Shown in pieces: positions 1-6,626 of a DNA stretch of 24,954 bases. This DNA comes from DAONDZ01 sp964517555 (lineage in GTDB: Bacteria > Patescibacteriota > Patescibacteriia > Patescibacteriales > UBA12465), in NCBI GenBank assembly GCA_964517555.1, contig CAZFEF010000008.1:1-24954 (forward strand). The letters run 5' to 3'. The notes under the pieces are model-generated. The model did not search any database and was not told the origin of the DNA. It was given only the letters and a program-made list of their open reading frames with translations. The position numbers and the translations under genes are program-made. Numbering within the stretch: position 1 is the first letter of the stretch; each line of letters begins with the position of its first letter.

Positions 1-9
1 TAAAATATA

Positions 10-159
10 ATGACTATTGAGGCTCTTAAAAAATCAATAGTAGGTCGTGGGCGACAGTATTCCGATGACGAATTGGAGACAATTAGACGCGACTTATACC
101 AACTGGCTCATCTGCTAGTCGAATATTATTTTAATCAGCAAAAAATATTAATAAAATAA
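10..159 (+). CDS. Small hypothetical protein A (49 aa), tandem paralogue
   Basis: An ATG-to-TAA frame of 49 codons. I do not recognise a named family. It is acidic/basic mixed with no membrane segment. Residues 16-41 (QYSDDELE.IRRDLYQLA..L) align without gaps to the ORF at 170-325: both have Y-S-D/E-D/E-E-L-E, then I/M-R-R-D-L/I-Y, then an A/L-rich helix. That shared pattern across two neighbouring short frames is the main reason to believe they are translated. It probably forms one amphipathic helix or a helix pair. It lies at the window edge, upstream of a serine recombinase and in the same orientation, so it may belong to the same integrated element, perhaps as a regulator or accessory factor (inference only). 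There is no Shine-Dalgarno sequence before the ATG, as elsewhere in the window. Confidence 0.6.
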   Translation: MTIEALKKSIVGRGRQYSDDELETIRRDLYQLAHLLVEYYFNQQKILIK

Positions 160-169
160 ATAAAAAATT

Positions 170-325
170 ATGATGAGTATAAGTAAATTAAGAAAATTGT
201 TAAGCGAAAAGGCAAATGAATACAGCGAAGAAGAACTAGAAGAAATGCGGCGAGATATTTATACATTTGCTAATCTAGCCTTTGATATTTATAAAGAGAA
301 TCCCAGGATATTAGATAAATATTAA
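170..325 (+). CDS. Small hypothetical protein B (51 aa), tandem paralogue
   Basis: A second short frame ten bases after the first, ending in TAA. Two ATGs stand side by side (170 and 173), giving 51 or 50 residues. The core (EYSEEELEEMRRDIYTFANL) matches the core of the upstream ORF at the positions Y-S-E/D-E/D-E-L-E, R-R-D and Y. The two are tandem duplicates that have diverged strongly outside this block. Function is unknown and no catalytic or metal-binding residues are visible. A helix-forming DNA- or protein-binding role is possible but unsupported. The spacing suggests co-transcription with the first ORF. No terminator or good promoter could be placed between this gene and the assembly gap at 416. 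Confidence 0.6.
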   Translation: MMSISKLRKLLSEKANEYSEEELEEMRRDIYTFANLAFDIYKENPRILDKY

Positions 326-415
326 AGCGATATTGTAAAAATAAAAATATATGTTATTATCCTTAATGGACATAACTTATAATAACGGAAAGCTACTATT
401 TTCTTACATCATAAT

Positions 416-438
416 NNNNNNNNNNNNNNNNNNNNNNN
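416..438. other. Assembly gap (23 N)
   Basis: Twenty-three unresolved bases between the small tandem ORFs and the recombinase. The frame drawn across it (351-545) has no recognisable content and is not called as a gene. The stretch 326-549 otherwise holds only the hairpin at 464-523. Confidence 0.95.
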
Positions 439-463
439 GGCAGATAAGTCGTTTTGATATAAA

Positions 464-535
464 GGGAGCAGTGGCTGTTTCAACAAGGCTTTCCGCTAAG
501 TTGTGTCCAACAGTTCACTGCTCTCTTTTTATTAT
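464..535 (+). ncRNA. Long hairpin with T-rich tail upstream of the recombinase
   Basis: GAGCAGTG (466-473) pairs with CACTGCTC (516-523). After a small internal loop CTGTT (475-479) pairs with AACAG (509-513), and CAAC (481-484) can pair with GTTG (500-503). The second arm runs straight into a T-rich tail (524-535). This is a large terminator-like hairpin or a small structured RNA ending 15 bases before the recombinase ATG. It could end the upstream transcript or attenuate recombinase expression. An insertion-site function is also possible. The 5' side is obscured by the N-run. Confidence 0.5.
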
Positions 536-549
536 TAACTTTTAACCCT

Positions 550-2058
550 ATGCAAAAAGGAATAATCTATTACCGAGTTTCAACCGAAGATCAGGCTCAA
601 ACTGGCGTTAGTCTGGAACAACAGAAAAACGCCTGTCTTGATTACGCTCAAAAAAATGATATTGAGATATTAAAATTATTTCACGATGACGGCGTATCCG
701 CCAAAACTACCAAGCGAGCTGGTCTTCAAGAACTATTGGCGTATTGTAAAAAGAATCATAAAGAAATTGACTGCCTGATAGTTTATAAGATTGACCGCTT
801 GTCCCGAAATGTTAAAGACTACGCCACGCTGTTAATGGCTCTCGGCGAATTTAACATTAAATTCATATCCACTACCGAAACCGTTAACGAAACTTCTAGC
901 GGAAAACTTATTGGCACGATAATGGCTTCGTTTGCCCAATTTGATAATGATGTTAGGAGTGAAAGAGTCTCGGTTTGTATGCTCGAGAAAGCTAAGCAGG
1001 GAGTCTGGTGCTTCAAAAGCCCCGTTTGGTTATCTAAACAGCCGTGATGAGCAAAATAGAGCTATTATAACCGTTGATAAAGAGCGTATGTCAGTTATTA
1101 AAATGGCTTTTGAAAAGTTTGCCACAGGAATTTATAAAATGGAGGAAATACGAATAATGATGATTAAGGCCGGATTTAAAACCTGGCGAGGTAAGGAAAT
1201 AAGTATCCAAAGTGTATTTAGAATTTTGATTGATAAATTTTATATTGGCATTATGACGATTAAAGGTCAAGAATATCAAGGGAGCCACGAGGTTTTTATT
1301 AATGAAAACACTTTTTATAAATGTCAAAAATTAATCCGCACCTCTAAAAGAGGCGACAATATTGCTTTTAAACGCACTAATGAAATGTTCCCGTTAAGAA
1401 ATTTTATTTTATGCCCCTCTTGTGGTCGTCCTTTTACTGCTTGCTTGTCCCGCAATCCCCGGGGGCATTATTACCCGTATTATAGATGTTATAACAAAAA
1501 TTGCCGAGGTTATAAATCAATATCTAAAGACAAATTGGAAAATAAGTTCAGCGATTATCTAAAAAGTATAGCGCCTGATCCCTATTTTTCTAAAGATTTA
1601 AGACTAATGGTTATTGAGGAATGGGAGAAAAAAATAAAAAACTATAAAGGCAGTTTGGTTGATGCCAAAAATCAACTAGAAGTATTGGAATTAGAAAAGT
1701 CCAAATTGATAGAAATGAAGAAAAAGGACCTACTTGACGACAATGATTTTAAAGAAGAAATGTCTAAAGTGAAGATTAAAATTGCTGAGAAACAGTCTGT
1801 CTCAGCTGAGAATATTCCTAATAATTTTGACATTAAGAAACAATTCAAAAAAGTTTTTGATATCATTCCCGACCTTGATAAATTTTATAATAGTCTCGGT
1901 TATTACGACAAACTTAAATTTCAGAGTTTGATTTTTCCCGAAAAGGTCTATTTTGATTTTTCAGAAAGTCGAACAGCCAAAATGTCGCTAATATTACAGA
2001 ATAAAAGAGAACTGGCAAGTGCCAGTTCCCCGAAAGTACCCCCAAGAGGAATCGAACC
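550..2058 (+). pseudogene. Serine recombinase (large resolvase family), frameshifted
   Basis: DNA-cutting recombinase of the resolvase/invertase family with a long C-terminal part. The N-terminal catalytic domain has YYRVST with nucleophile Ser11 and the IDRLSRN motif near residue 82. After a frame change come the Recombinase domain (APFGY...), a zinc ribbon (CPSC near 1412 paired with the CYNKNC cysteines near 1490) and a coiled coil (about 1620-1800). The two halves lie in different frames: the first stops at 1047, and the second is homologous from GCC at 1019. Dropping one A from the AAAA run at 1015-1018 joins them perfectly (...WCF-K-APFGY), so either the assembly or the gene carries a one-base insertion. 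The frame stays open past the normal end of such proteins, through the tRNA terminator and antisense across the tRNA until the N gap, so the true stop is unknown. Probably the integrase of the element. Confidence 0.85.
2000..2028 (-). terminator. Rho-independent terminator of the tRNA at 2037-2095
   Basis: Read on the minus strand, GAACTGGC-ACTT-GCCAGTTC forms an 8-bp stem with a tetraloop, followed by TCTTTTATT. It lies nine bases after the tRNA 3' end. There is no T tail on the plus strand, so it serves the tRNA and sits inside the recombinase reading frame. Confidence 0.8.
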
Positions 2059-2095
2059 NNNNNNNNNNGTGTTCTATCCATTGAACTATGGGGGC
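2037..2095 (-). tRNA. tRNA, probably tRNA-Arg, anticodon lost in a gap
   Basis: On the minus strand the acceptor 5' arm GCCCCCA (2095-2089) pairs with TGGGGGT (2044-2038), with a G-U at 1:72 and discriminator A at 2037. Between them are a D-arm (GTTC...GAAC with loop AATGGATA) and a T-arm GGTTCGATTCC. CCA is not encoded. Ten Ns (2059-2068) replace the anticodon arm, variable loop and three bases of the T-stem. A normal tRNA needs about 24 bases there, so the N-run is not true to length. The D-arm type and the A after GG in the D-loop are typical of bacterial tRNA-Arg, but the identity is an inference because no anticodon is visible. It has its own promoter and terminator. Confidence 0.8.
2059..2068. 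other. Assembly gap (10 N) inside the tRNA
   Basis: Ten unresolved bases where the anticodon arm of the tRNA should be. About 24 bases are expected from tRNA geometry, so the real missing length is likely longer. Confidence 0.95.
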
Positions 2096-2106
2096 AAATC
2101 AGCTTC

Positions 2107-2135
2107 AATGTAGCAGAGCTACTTATTGATGTCAA
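2107..2135 (-). promoter_or_regulatory. Sigma-70-type promoter of the tRNA
   Basis: On the minus strand TTGACA (2135-2130), a 17-base spacer and TACATT (2112-2107). The expected start is near 2100, five bases before the tRNA 5' end. The spacer contains GTAGC-TCT-GCTAC, a small dyad. The promoter overlaps the end of the methyltransferase gene, which is on the same strand. Confidence 0.8.
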
Positions 2136-2913
2136 CGAAATTTCTTTGCCTTAAGGCTTCATATATTAATATGGCGGCCGAAACTGAAACATTTAGAGAA
2201 TCTAGATGGGGACGCATCGGGATTCTGATCAGATCATCGGCTTGATTTAACCAGTCGTCGCTTAGGCCGTCAGCTTCAGTGCCTAAAATGATAGCGCTGG
2301 CTGTTTGCCAGTTAACAGCAGTGTGGTCTTTCTTTCCTTGAGTGGTTGCCGCGTAGCCTTTGATTTTATTTTTCTTCATCCAATCGATCACTTTTTTGCT
2401 GTCAGCTGATACAGTGGGCACCTGGAAAACGTATCCTTGGCTGGCGCGAATAACGTTTGGATGGTAGATATCGGTTTTAGGATCCGCGACAATCACGGCA
2501 TCAATATTGCCAGCGGCGGCCGTGCGGATAATGGCTCCAAGGTTGCCTGGTTTTTCTACCGATTCTAGAACTATTATCAATGGTTGGGCTTTTAGTTTTA
2601 GGTCAGCCAGGGTGGTAATTTTAATTCCCGCGATAGCCAGATAACCGTCAGGGTTTTCTTTGGGGGACAAATGGCGGAATATTTTTTCAGTTACTGGAGT
2701 TAATGAAGTTGGGGCTGAAAGCAGATCCTGATTTTTTATTAATTCGGGACAATAGAAAATTTCCCGGATTTCCCAATTGTTTGCCAGGGCCATTTTTATT
2801 TCTCGTTCGCCGTCGATCAAAGTCAGACCGGTTTTTTGCCGTTCACGTGGCTTGCTTAACTTGACTGCCTGTTTCACTTTTTCGTTTTGGAGACTAATAA
2901 TGGTTTCTTTCAT
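2119..2913 (-). CDS. SpoU/TrmH-family RNA 2'-O-methyltransferase
   Basis: A 264-residue SPOUT methyltransferase that transfers methyl from S-adenosylmethionine to a ribose 2'-OH in tRNA or rRNA. The first ~100 residues form the SpoU substrate-binding domain, opening with the usual KVK.A..L....R...G..LI.GE pattern. The knotted catalytic domain follows with its three motifs: ESVEKPGNLGAIIRTA (Asn and Arg of motif 1), IILGTEADGLS (motif 2) and the C-terminal IRIPM...LNVSVSAAI..YE (motif 3). All look intact. Family members include RlmB, TrmH and the TsnR/YsgA type. The arrangement fits the 23S rRNA-type (YsgA/TsnR-like) better, but the target cannot be read from sequence. The minus-strand gene diverges from the LCP gene and ends in TAG inside the tRNA promoter. 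Confidence 0.9.
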   Translation of the reverse strand: MKETIISLQNEKVKQAVKLSKPRERQKTGLTLIDGEREIKMALANNWEIREIFYCPELIKNQDLLSAPTSLTPVTEKIFRHLSPKENPDGYLAIAGIKITTLADLKLKAQPLIIVLESVEKPGNLGAIIRTAAAGNIDAVIVADPKTDIYHPNVIRASQGYVFQVPTVSADSKKVIDWMKKNKIKGYAATTQGKKDHTAVNWQTASAIILGTEADGLSDDWLNQADDLIRIPMRPHLDSLNVSVSAAILIYEALRQRNFVDINK

Positions 2914-2944
2914 AATATCTTCATTTTACAAGGGGTTTTATATA

Positions 2945-2973
2945 TTGTCAAAAGGTGATAATCTGGATATAAT
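2945..2973 (+). promoter_or_regulatory. Promoter for the LCP-der operon
   Basis: TTGTCA (2945-2950), 17 bases, then a perfect TATAAT (2968-2973). Transcription should begin near 2980. This rules out starts upstream for the LCP gene and makes the ATG at 2978 unlikely, favouring ATG 3011. Confidence 0.8.
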
Positions 2974-3010
2974 AGGAATGTTATTTACAATTCCCGTGCC
3001 ACTTTATTCT

Positions 3011-4489
3011 ATGTTAAGTTGTGATTTCAAAGAAAAAATTGATCAAGCTGAAGGCTATCGCTATTCATCTTCCAATAACCAGCCCAAACCAGCTAAAGGC
3101 TGGTATATTTTAGGTTTTTTAGTGGCCGCTATTATTCTTTTTTCAGCTACTTTGTTAATTGGTGGTGACGGCCAACAGTCGTGGGCCAACATTCCTTTTT
3201 TGGGTAGACTCTTGGGCGGCGATAAAGAGCTAAGAGGTGAGAACCAAGATCGCATTAATATTTTGCTTTTGGGAATGGGCGGCAAAAATCATGATGGTGG
3301 CTTGCTGACCGATACTATTATTCTAGCTAGCTTGAAACCCTCAACGCCAGAAGGCGTGCTTTTGTCTTTGCCGCGGGACATGGCCATTCCCACCCAAAGC
3401 GGTGTTTGGCAGAAAATAAACAGCATCAACGCTTATGCCGAAATGGATGGTCTAGACGGTAGTCAGGCTCTAGCGGATAATTTGAGCAATCTCTTAGAAG
3501 TTCCCATCGAATACTACGTTCGAGTTGATTTTGATGGTTTTGTTAAGGTAATTGATGACTTGGGAGGTATTGATGTTGAAGTGGATAACACTTTAGATGA
3601 TTATCAGTATCCTATTCGCGGCCAAGAGGATAATCCTAGCTACAACGCTCGCTATGAACATCTGCATATCGATAAGGGTTGGCAACACATGGACGGTGAT
3701 TTGGCCTTGAAATATGTTCGTAGCCGTCATGGCGTCGGTGGCGAGGGGTCTGATTTTGCCCGCAGCCGTCGTCAGCAAAAAGTCATTGCCGCCGCTAAGG
3801 ATAAGCTGCTGAAAAGTGAAAATTTACTCAAACCCGGGATGATCGCTAGAATTATCGCTGACCTTAATCAAAACATCAGCACTAATTTGGGGGTTTGGGA
3901 AATTGTTCGTCTCTGGACTTTGTTTAAAGACATCGACCAAGATCATATAGTTAATAAGGTTTTAGATGATGGACCGACTAATTATTTAGCTGCTAGTATC
4001 GGCGTCGATGGAGCTTATTTATTAGTTCCTAAGACTGGCAACTTTTCTGCCATTCGCGCTTTCGTCCATACTCTAATGGCGGTATCCGAGGTCAGTGATG
4101 CTAAAAGCTTAATCGCCTCAACCACTTCTAGCTCGACTAATCTTAGTAATGTGAATTTTGTCGCTCCGACTTTGGTGGAGATTAAAAATGGAACGACTAT
4201 CAACGGCCTAGCAACCCAAATGGCTGTTAAGATGCGTTCTGCTAATTTTTCAGTCACTAAAATCAGTAATGCCAGTCAACAAGATTTTACTCAAGCAGTT
4301 ATTTTTGACCTAACCTATGGCGCTAAGCCCGAGGCCTTGAAGTCATTGCAGAAAATTACTAAAGGCAAAATAGAAAAGACTCTGCCCACTTGGCTGACTC
4401 AAGAAATCAAAGATAGTGTTCAGGCTGATAATAATCAGCGTCGTCCGGATTTTATTGTTATCTTAGGCAGTGATAACCAAGAGAAATAA
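3011..4489 (+). CDS. LytR-CpsA-Psr (LCP) family protein with LytR_C domain
   Basis: Membrane-anchored enzyme of the LCP family, which in other bacteria moves lipid-linked polymers such as teichoic acids or capsule onto peptidoglycan. A short cytoplasmic N-terminus is followed by one TM helix (GWYILGFLVAAIILFSATLL), then the extracellular LCP domain. This starts at DRINILLLGMGG, continues through LTDTIIL and LSLPRDM (catalytic Arg-Asp) and ends at ALKYVRSRHG...DFARSRRQQ, with the conserved phosphate-binding arginines. The last ~110 residues match the LytR C-terminal domain (VEIKNGTTINGLA...). The frame is open upstream to 2777, but the promoter at 2945-2973 lies inside that extension, so I chose ATG 3011 (492 aa). 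ATG 2978 would give 503. der follows after five bases, so the two are co-transcribed. Confidence 0.9.
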   Translation: MLSCDFKEKIDQAEGYRYSSSNNQPKPAKGWYILGFLVAAIILFSATLLIGGDGQQSWANIPFLGRLLGGDKELRGENQDRINILLLGMGGKNHDGGLLTDTIILASLKPSTPEGVLLSLPRDMAIPTQSGVWQKINSINAYAEMDGLDGSQALADNLSNLLEVPIEYYVRVDFDGFVKVIDDLGGIDVEVDNTLDDYQYPIRGQEDNPSYNARYEHLHIDKGWQHMDGDLALKYVRSRHGVGGEGSDFARSRRQQKVIAAAKDKLLKSENLLKPGMIARIIADLNQNISTNLGVWEIVRLWTLFKDIDQDHIVNKVLDDGPTNYLAASIGVDGAYLLVPKTGNFSAIRAFVHTLMAVSEVSDAKSLIASTTSSSTNLSNVNFVAPTLVEIKNGTTINGLATQMAVKMRSANFSVTKISNASQQDFTQAVIFDLTYGAKPEALKSLQKITKGKIEKTLPTWLTQEIKDSVQADNNQRRPDFIVILGSDNQEK

Positions 4490-4494
4490 ATTAT

Positions 4495-5943
4495 ATGGCT
4501 ATTAAACCTTGGAAAATTGAAGAACAGTATTTGCAACTACCAGTAGTAATGTTGGTGGGGCGCACTAATGTGGGCAAGTCGACTTTATTCAATCGTTTGA
4601 CTGAAAATAATCAGGCGCTGGTTTCTGATATTGAAAACACCACTCGGGATAGTAATTTAGGAGTAGTCAAGTGGCGACGTAGTCAATTTTTGCTAGTGGA
4701 CACCGCCGGCGTCATTGACAGCCGGTTTTTGTCTGATAAGAAATTTAGCACCACTCAAACCGGGGCGATTGAAGCTAAAACCCAAAAGCAAGTAGCTGAT
4801 TTTTTTAAACGCTCAGCTCTTATTATTTTTTTGGTAGATGGCAAGTCAGGCTTGCTAAAGGGGGACAAGGAGATCGCTAAATTTTTACAAAAACACCCAC
4901 TCTACGCCGCCCGTACTGTTTTGGCTGTAAATAAGACTGACGGTCAGCGCCAGGCTTGGGCTTCTTCGGAGTTCAATCAATTGGGTTTAGGCGAGCCGCA
5001 ATTAGTTTCAGCTCTAACCGGACGCGGCACTGGTGATCTATTGGACGTTGTTTGCCAAAAACTAAAAGATAACAATCAGGACAAGGCTGATGAGACCGAG
5101 GTTTCCGCTGGTCACCCGATTGATGTTTGTATTTTAGGACAACCTAACGTCGGCAAATCATCACTGCTTAATTCCATTCTGGGATATGAGCGAGTAATCG
5201 TTAGTCCGGTGCCGCACACCACTCGTGAACCGCAGCACACTGAGATAGTTTATCAAGGGCAAAAGATCAGATTTGTGGATACAGCTGGAATTAGCAAACA
5301 TGGTCATAAAGGCGAAGGCCTAACTAAGGAAGGAATTGCTAAGTCTCTTAAGGTTTTGAGAAGGGCTGACATCGCCTTGCTGGTTTTAGATATTAATAGT
5401 GGCATTACTCACCAAGACGCTAAGATTGTGGAGGAAATTATGGACTCTCGTAAAAGTTTTATGATTCTGGCGAACAAATGGGATTTGGTTGAACCAAAAG
5501 ATACTAAAAAATGGACTAATTATATTTATCGCTATTTGCCTTTTGCTACTTGGGCACCGCTTCAGTTCATTTCAGCTAAATCCGGAGCTAAGGTGGCTAA
5601 GATTATGGAGTTGATTCAGGAAATGAATCAGGCTCGTTTACGCGAAATTAGTAGTTCGCAGTTGGATAAATTCTTGCGAAGGATAGTTAAGATTCATTTA
5701 CCCACCAAGGGACGAGGAGCCAAGAAGCCTAGGCTTTATGAAATCAGACAAACCGGAGTCCGTCCGCCTCGCTTTGAGGTGCGCATCGGTTCTCGTGAGG
5801 ATTTGGATTATTCCTATTTACGCTTCATTGAGAATCAATTACGAGAACAATTTTCTCTGACCGGGATTCCAATTCGGGTTAGGGTTTTAAAGAAAAGTAT
5901 GACTCCTCGAGAGCTAAGCGAAAGAAAGGAAGCCGCTGTCTAA
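4495..5943 (+). CDS. der: Ribosome biogenesis GTPase Der (EngA)
   Basis: Essential double-GTPase that binds the 50S precursor and helps its maturation. Two tandem G domains are visible: the first with P-loop GRTNVGKS (residues 22-29), DTAG and NKTD, the second with GQPNVGKS (215-222), DTAG and NKWD. A C-terminal KH-like domain (about 390-470) follows and ends in a basic/acidic tail. At 482 residues it is slightly longer than usual, with about 15 extra residues before the first beta strand. The ATG at 4495 lies five bases after the LCP stop codon, so translation is probably coupled or directly sequential. No Shine-Dalgarno sequence is seen. The last codons double as the left arm of the terminator at 5929-5962. 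Confidence 0.97.
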   Translation: MAIKPWKIEEQYLQLPVVMLVGRTNVGKSTLFNRLTENNQALVSDIENTTRDSNLGVVKWRRSQFLLVDTAGVIDSRFLSDKKFSTTQTGAIEAKTQKQVADFFKRSALIIFLVDGKSGLLKGDKEIAKFLQKHPLYAARTVLAVNKTDGQRQAWASSEFNQLGLGEPQLVSALTGRGTGDLLDVVCQKLKDNNQDKADETEVSAGHPIDVCILGQPNVGKSSLLNSILGYERVIVSPVPHTTREPQHTEIVYQGQKIRFVDTAGISKHGHKGEGLTKEGIAKSLKVLRRADIALLVLDINSGITHQDAKIVEEIMDSRKSFMILANKWDLVEPKDTKKWTNYIYRYLPFATWAPLQFISAKSGAKVAKIMELIQEMNQARLREISSSQLDKFLRRIVKIHLPTKGRGAKKPRLYEIRQTGVRPPRFEVRIGSREDLDYSYLRFIENQLREQFSLTGIPIRVRVLKKSMTPRELSERKEAAV

Positions 5944-5962
5944 GCGGTTTCTTGGTTTTTTT
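5929..5962 (+). terminator. Terminator at the end of der
   Basis: GAAGCCGCT (5929-5937) pairs with AGCGGTTTC (5943-5951), one G-U, around a five-base loop holding the stop codon, followed by TTGG and seven Ts. The hairpin overlaps the last codons of der. Confidence 0.8.
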
Positions 5963-5989
5963 CAGCTTTTGACCTACAATATATAATAT

Positions 5990-6532
5990 ATGAAAATAGT
6001 CGTTGGCTTGGGCAATCCAGAGAAGAAATACGAAGGCACTAGGCATAATGTCGGTTTTATGATTTTAGATCATTTATCAGTCGGAGAAAAATGGCGCGAG
6101 GACAAAAAATTTAAAGCTTTGGTGCTAGAAAAGAACGGTGATCTTTGGATCAAACCCTTAACCTATATGAACTTATCCGGCCAGAGTGTACGGGCAGTTT
6201 TAGACTATTATCACCTATCCCCTAAGAAGCTGGGGTTTTTTCGTCCCAAGGCTAGCGATCTCAGCGATTGTTTGGTTGTTATCCACGATGATTTAGACAT
6301 TGATTTAGGCAAGCATAAAGTAGCTCTTGATTCCCGAAGTGCCGGACATCGCGGAGTGGAATCGATTATTCAGCAATTGAAGACTCAGAAATTCAAGCGG
6401 ATTCGCGTTGGTGTCCGCAGCGATAGTCGTGGACAAATTCCAGCTGATAAGTTCGTGCTTCAAAAATTTTCTACTGCCGAATGGGAGAAAATTTCTCAGA
6501 TGCTACCCCAGATTTTCCTAGAGATTAATTAG
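5990..6532 (+). CDS. pth: Peptidyl-tRNA hydrolase
   Basis: Releases peptides from peptidyl-tRNAs that have dropped off the ribosome. The 180 residues match bacterial Pth: MKIVVGLGNPEKKYEGTRHN with catalytic His19 and Asn9, the YMN substrate-gripping motif near residue 59, the HDDLDIDLG loop with the catalytic-pair Asp, and GHRGVESI. The start is fixed by the conserved MKIVVGLGNP opening. Unusually, TATAAT (5982-5987) stands only two bases before the ATG; TACAAT at 5975-5980 with TTGGTT 17 bases upstream would instead give an almost leaderless transcript. The gene has its own terminator (6547-6573). It contains a short insertion (KLGFFRPKASDLSDC) before the HDD motif compared with the compact form. 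Confidence 0.96.
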   Translation: MKIVVGLGNPEKKYEGTRHNVGFMILDHLSVGEKWREDKKFKALVLEKNGDLWIKPLTYMNLSGQSVRAVLDYYHLSPKKLGFFRPKASDLSDCLVVIHDDLDIDLGKHKVALDSRSAGHRGVESIIQQLKTQKFKRIRVGVRSDSRGQIPADKFVLQKFSTAEWEKISQMLPQIFLEIN

Positions 6533-6546
6533 CCTTAAATAAGATG

Positions 6547-6573
6547 ACGTCCGGTTTGAATCCGGACGTTTTT
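6547..6573 (+). terminator. Terminator after pth
   Basis: Perfect ACGTCCGG (6547-6554) / CCGGACGT (6562-6569) stem with a seven-base loop, followed directly by a T run. Confidence 0.9.
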
Positions 6574-6584
6574 AGTTGCTTAGC

Positions 6585-6612
6585 TTGACAGTCTTAAAAT
6601 AATTAGTACACT
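6585..6612 (+). promoter_or_regulatory. Probable topA promoter
   Basis: Perfect TTGACA (6585-6590), 16 bases, then TACACT (6607-6612), giving a start near 6619 and a leader of about eight bases. A perfect TATAAT also exists at 6619-6624, but it is 28 bases from TTGACA and only two bases before the ATG. Confidence 0.55.
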
Positions 6613-6626
6613 AGGTACTATAATCT

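Noticed and set aside
351..545. Open frame of 64 codons across the first N-run.
   Set aside because: Runs through unresolved bases and the hairpin at 464-523, with no protein-like features.
2777..3010. Upstream extension of the LCP protein to 2777.
   Set aside because: Antisense to the methyltransferase and upstream of a good promoter at 2945-2973; the sequence is not LCP-like.
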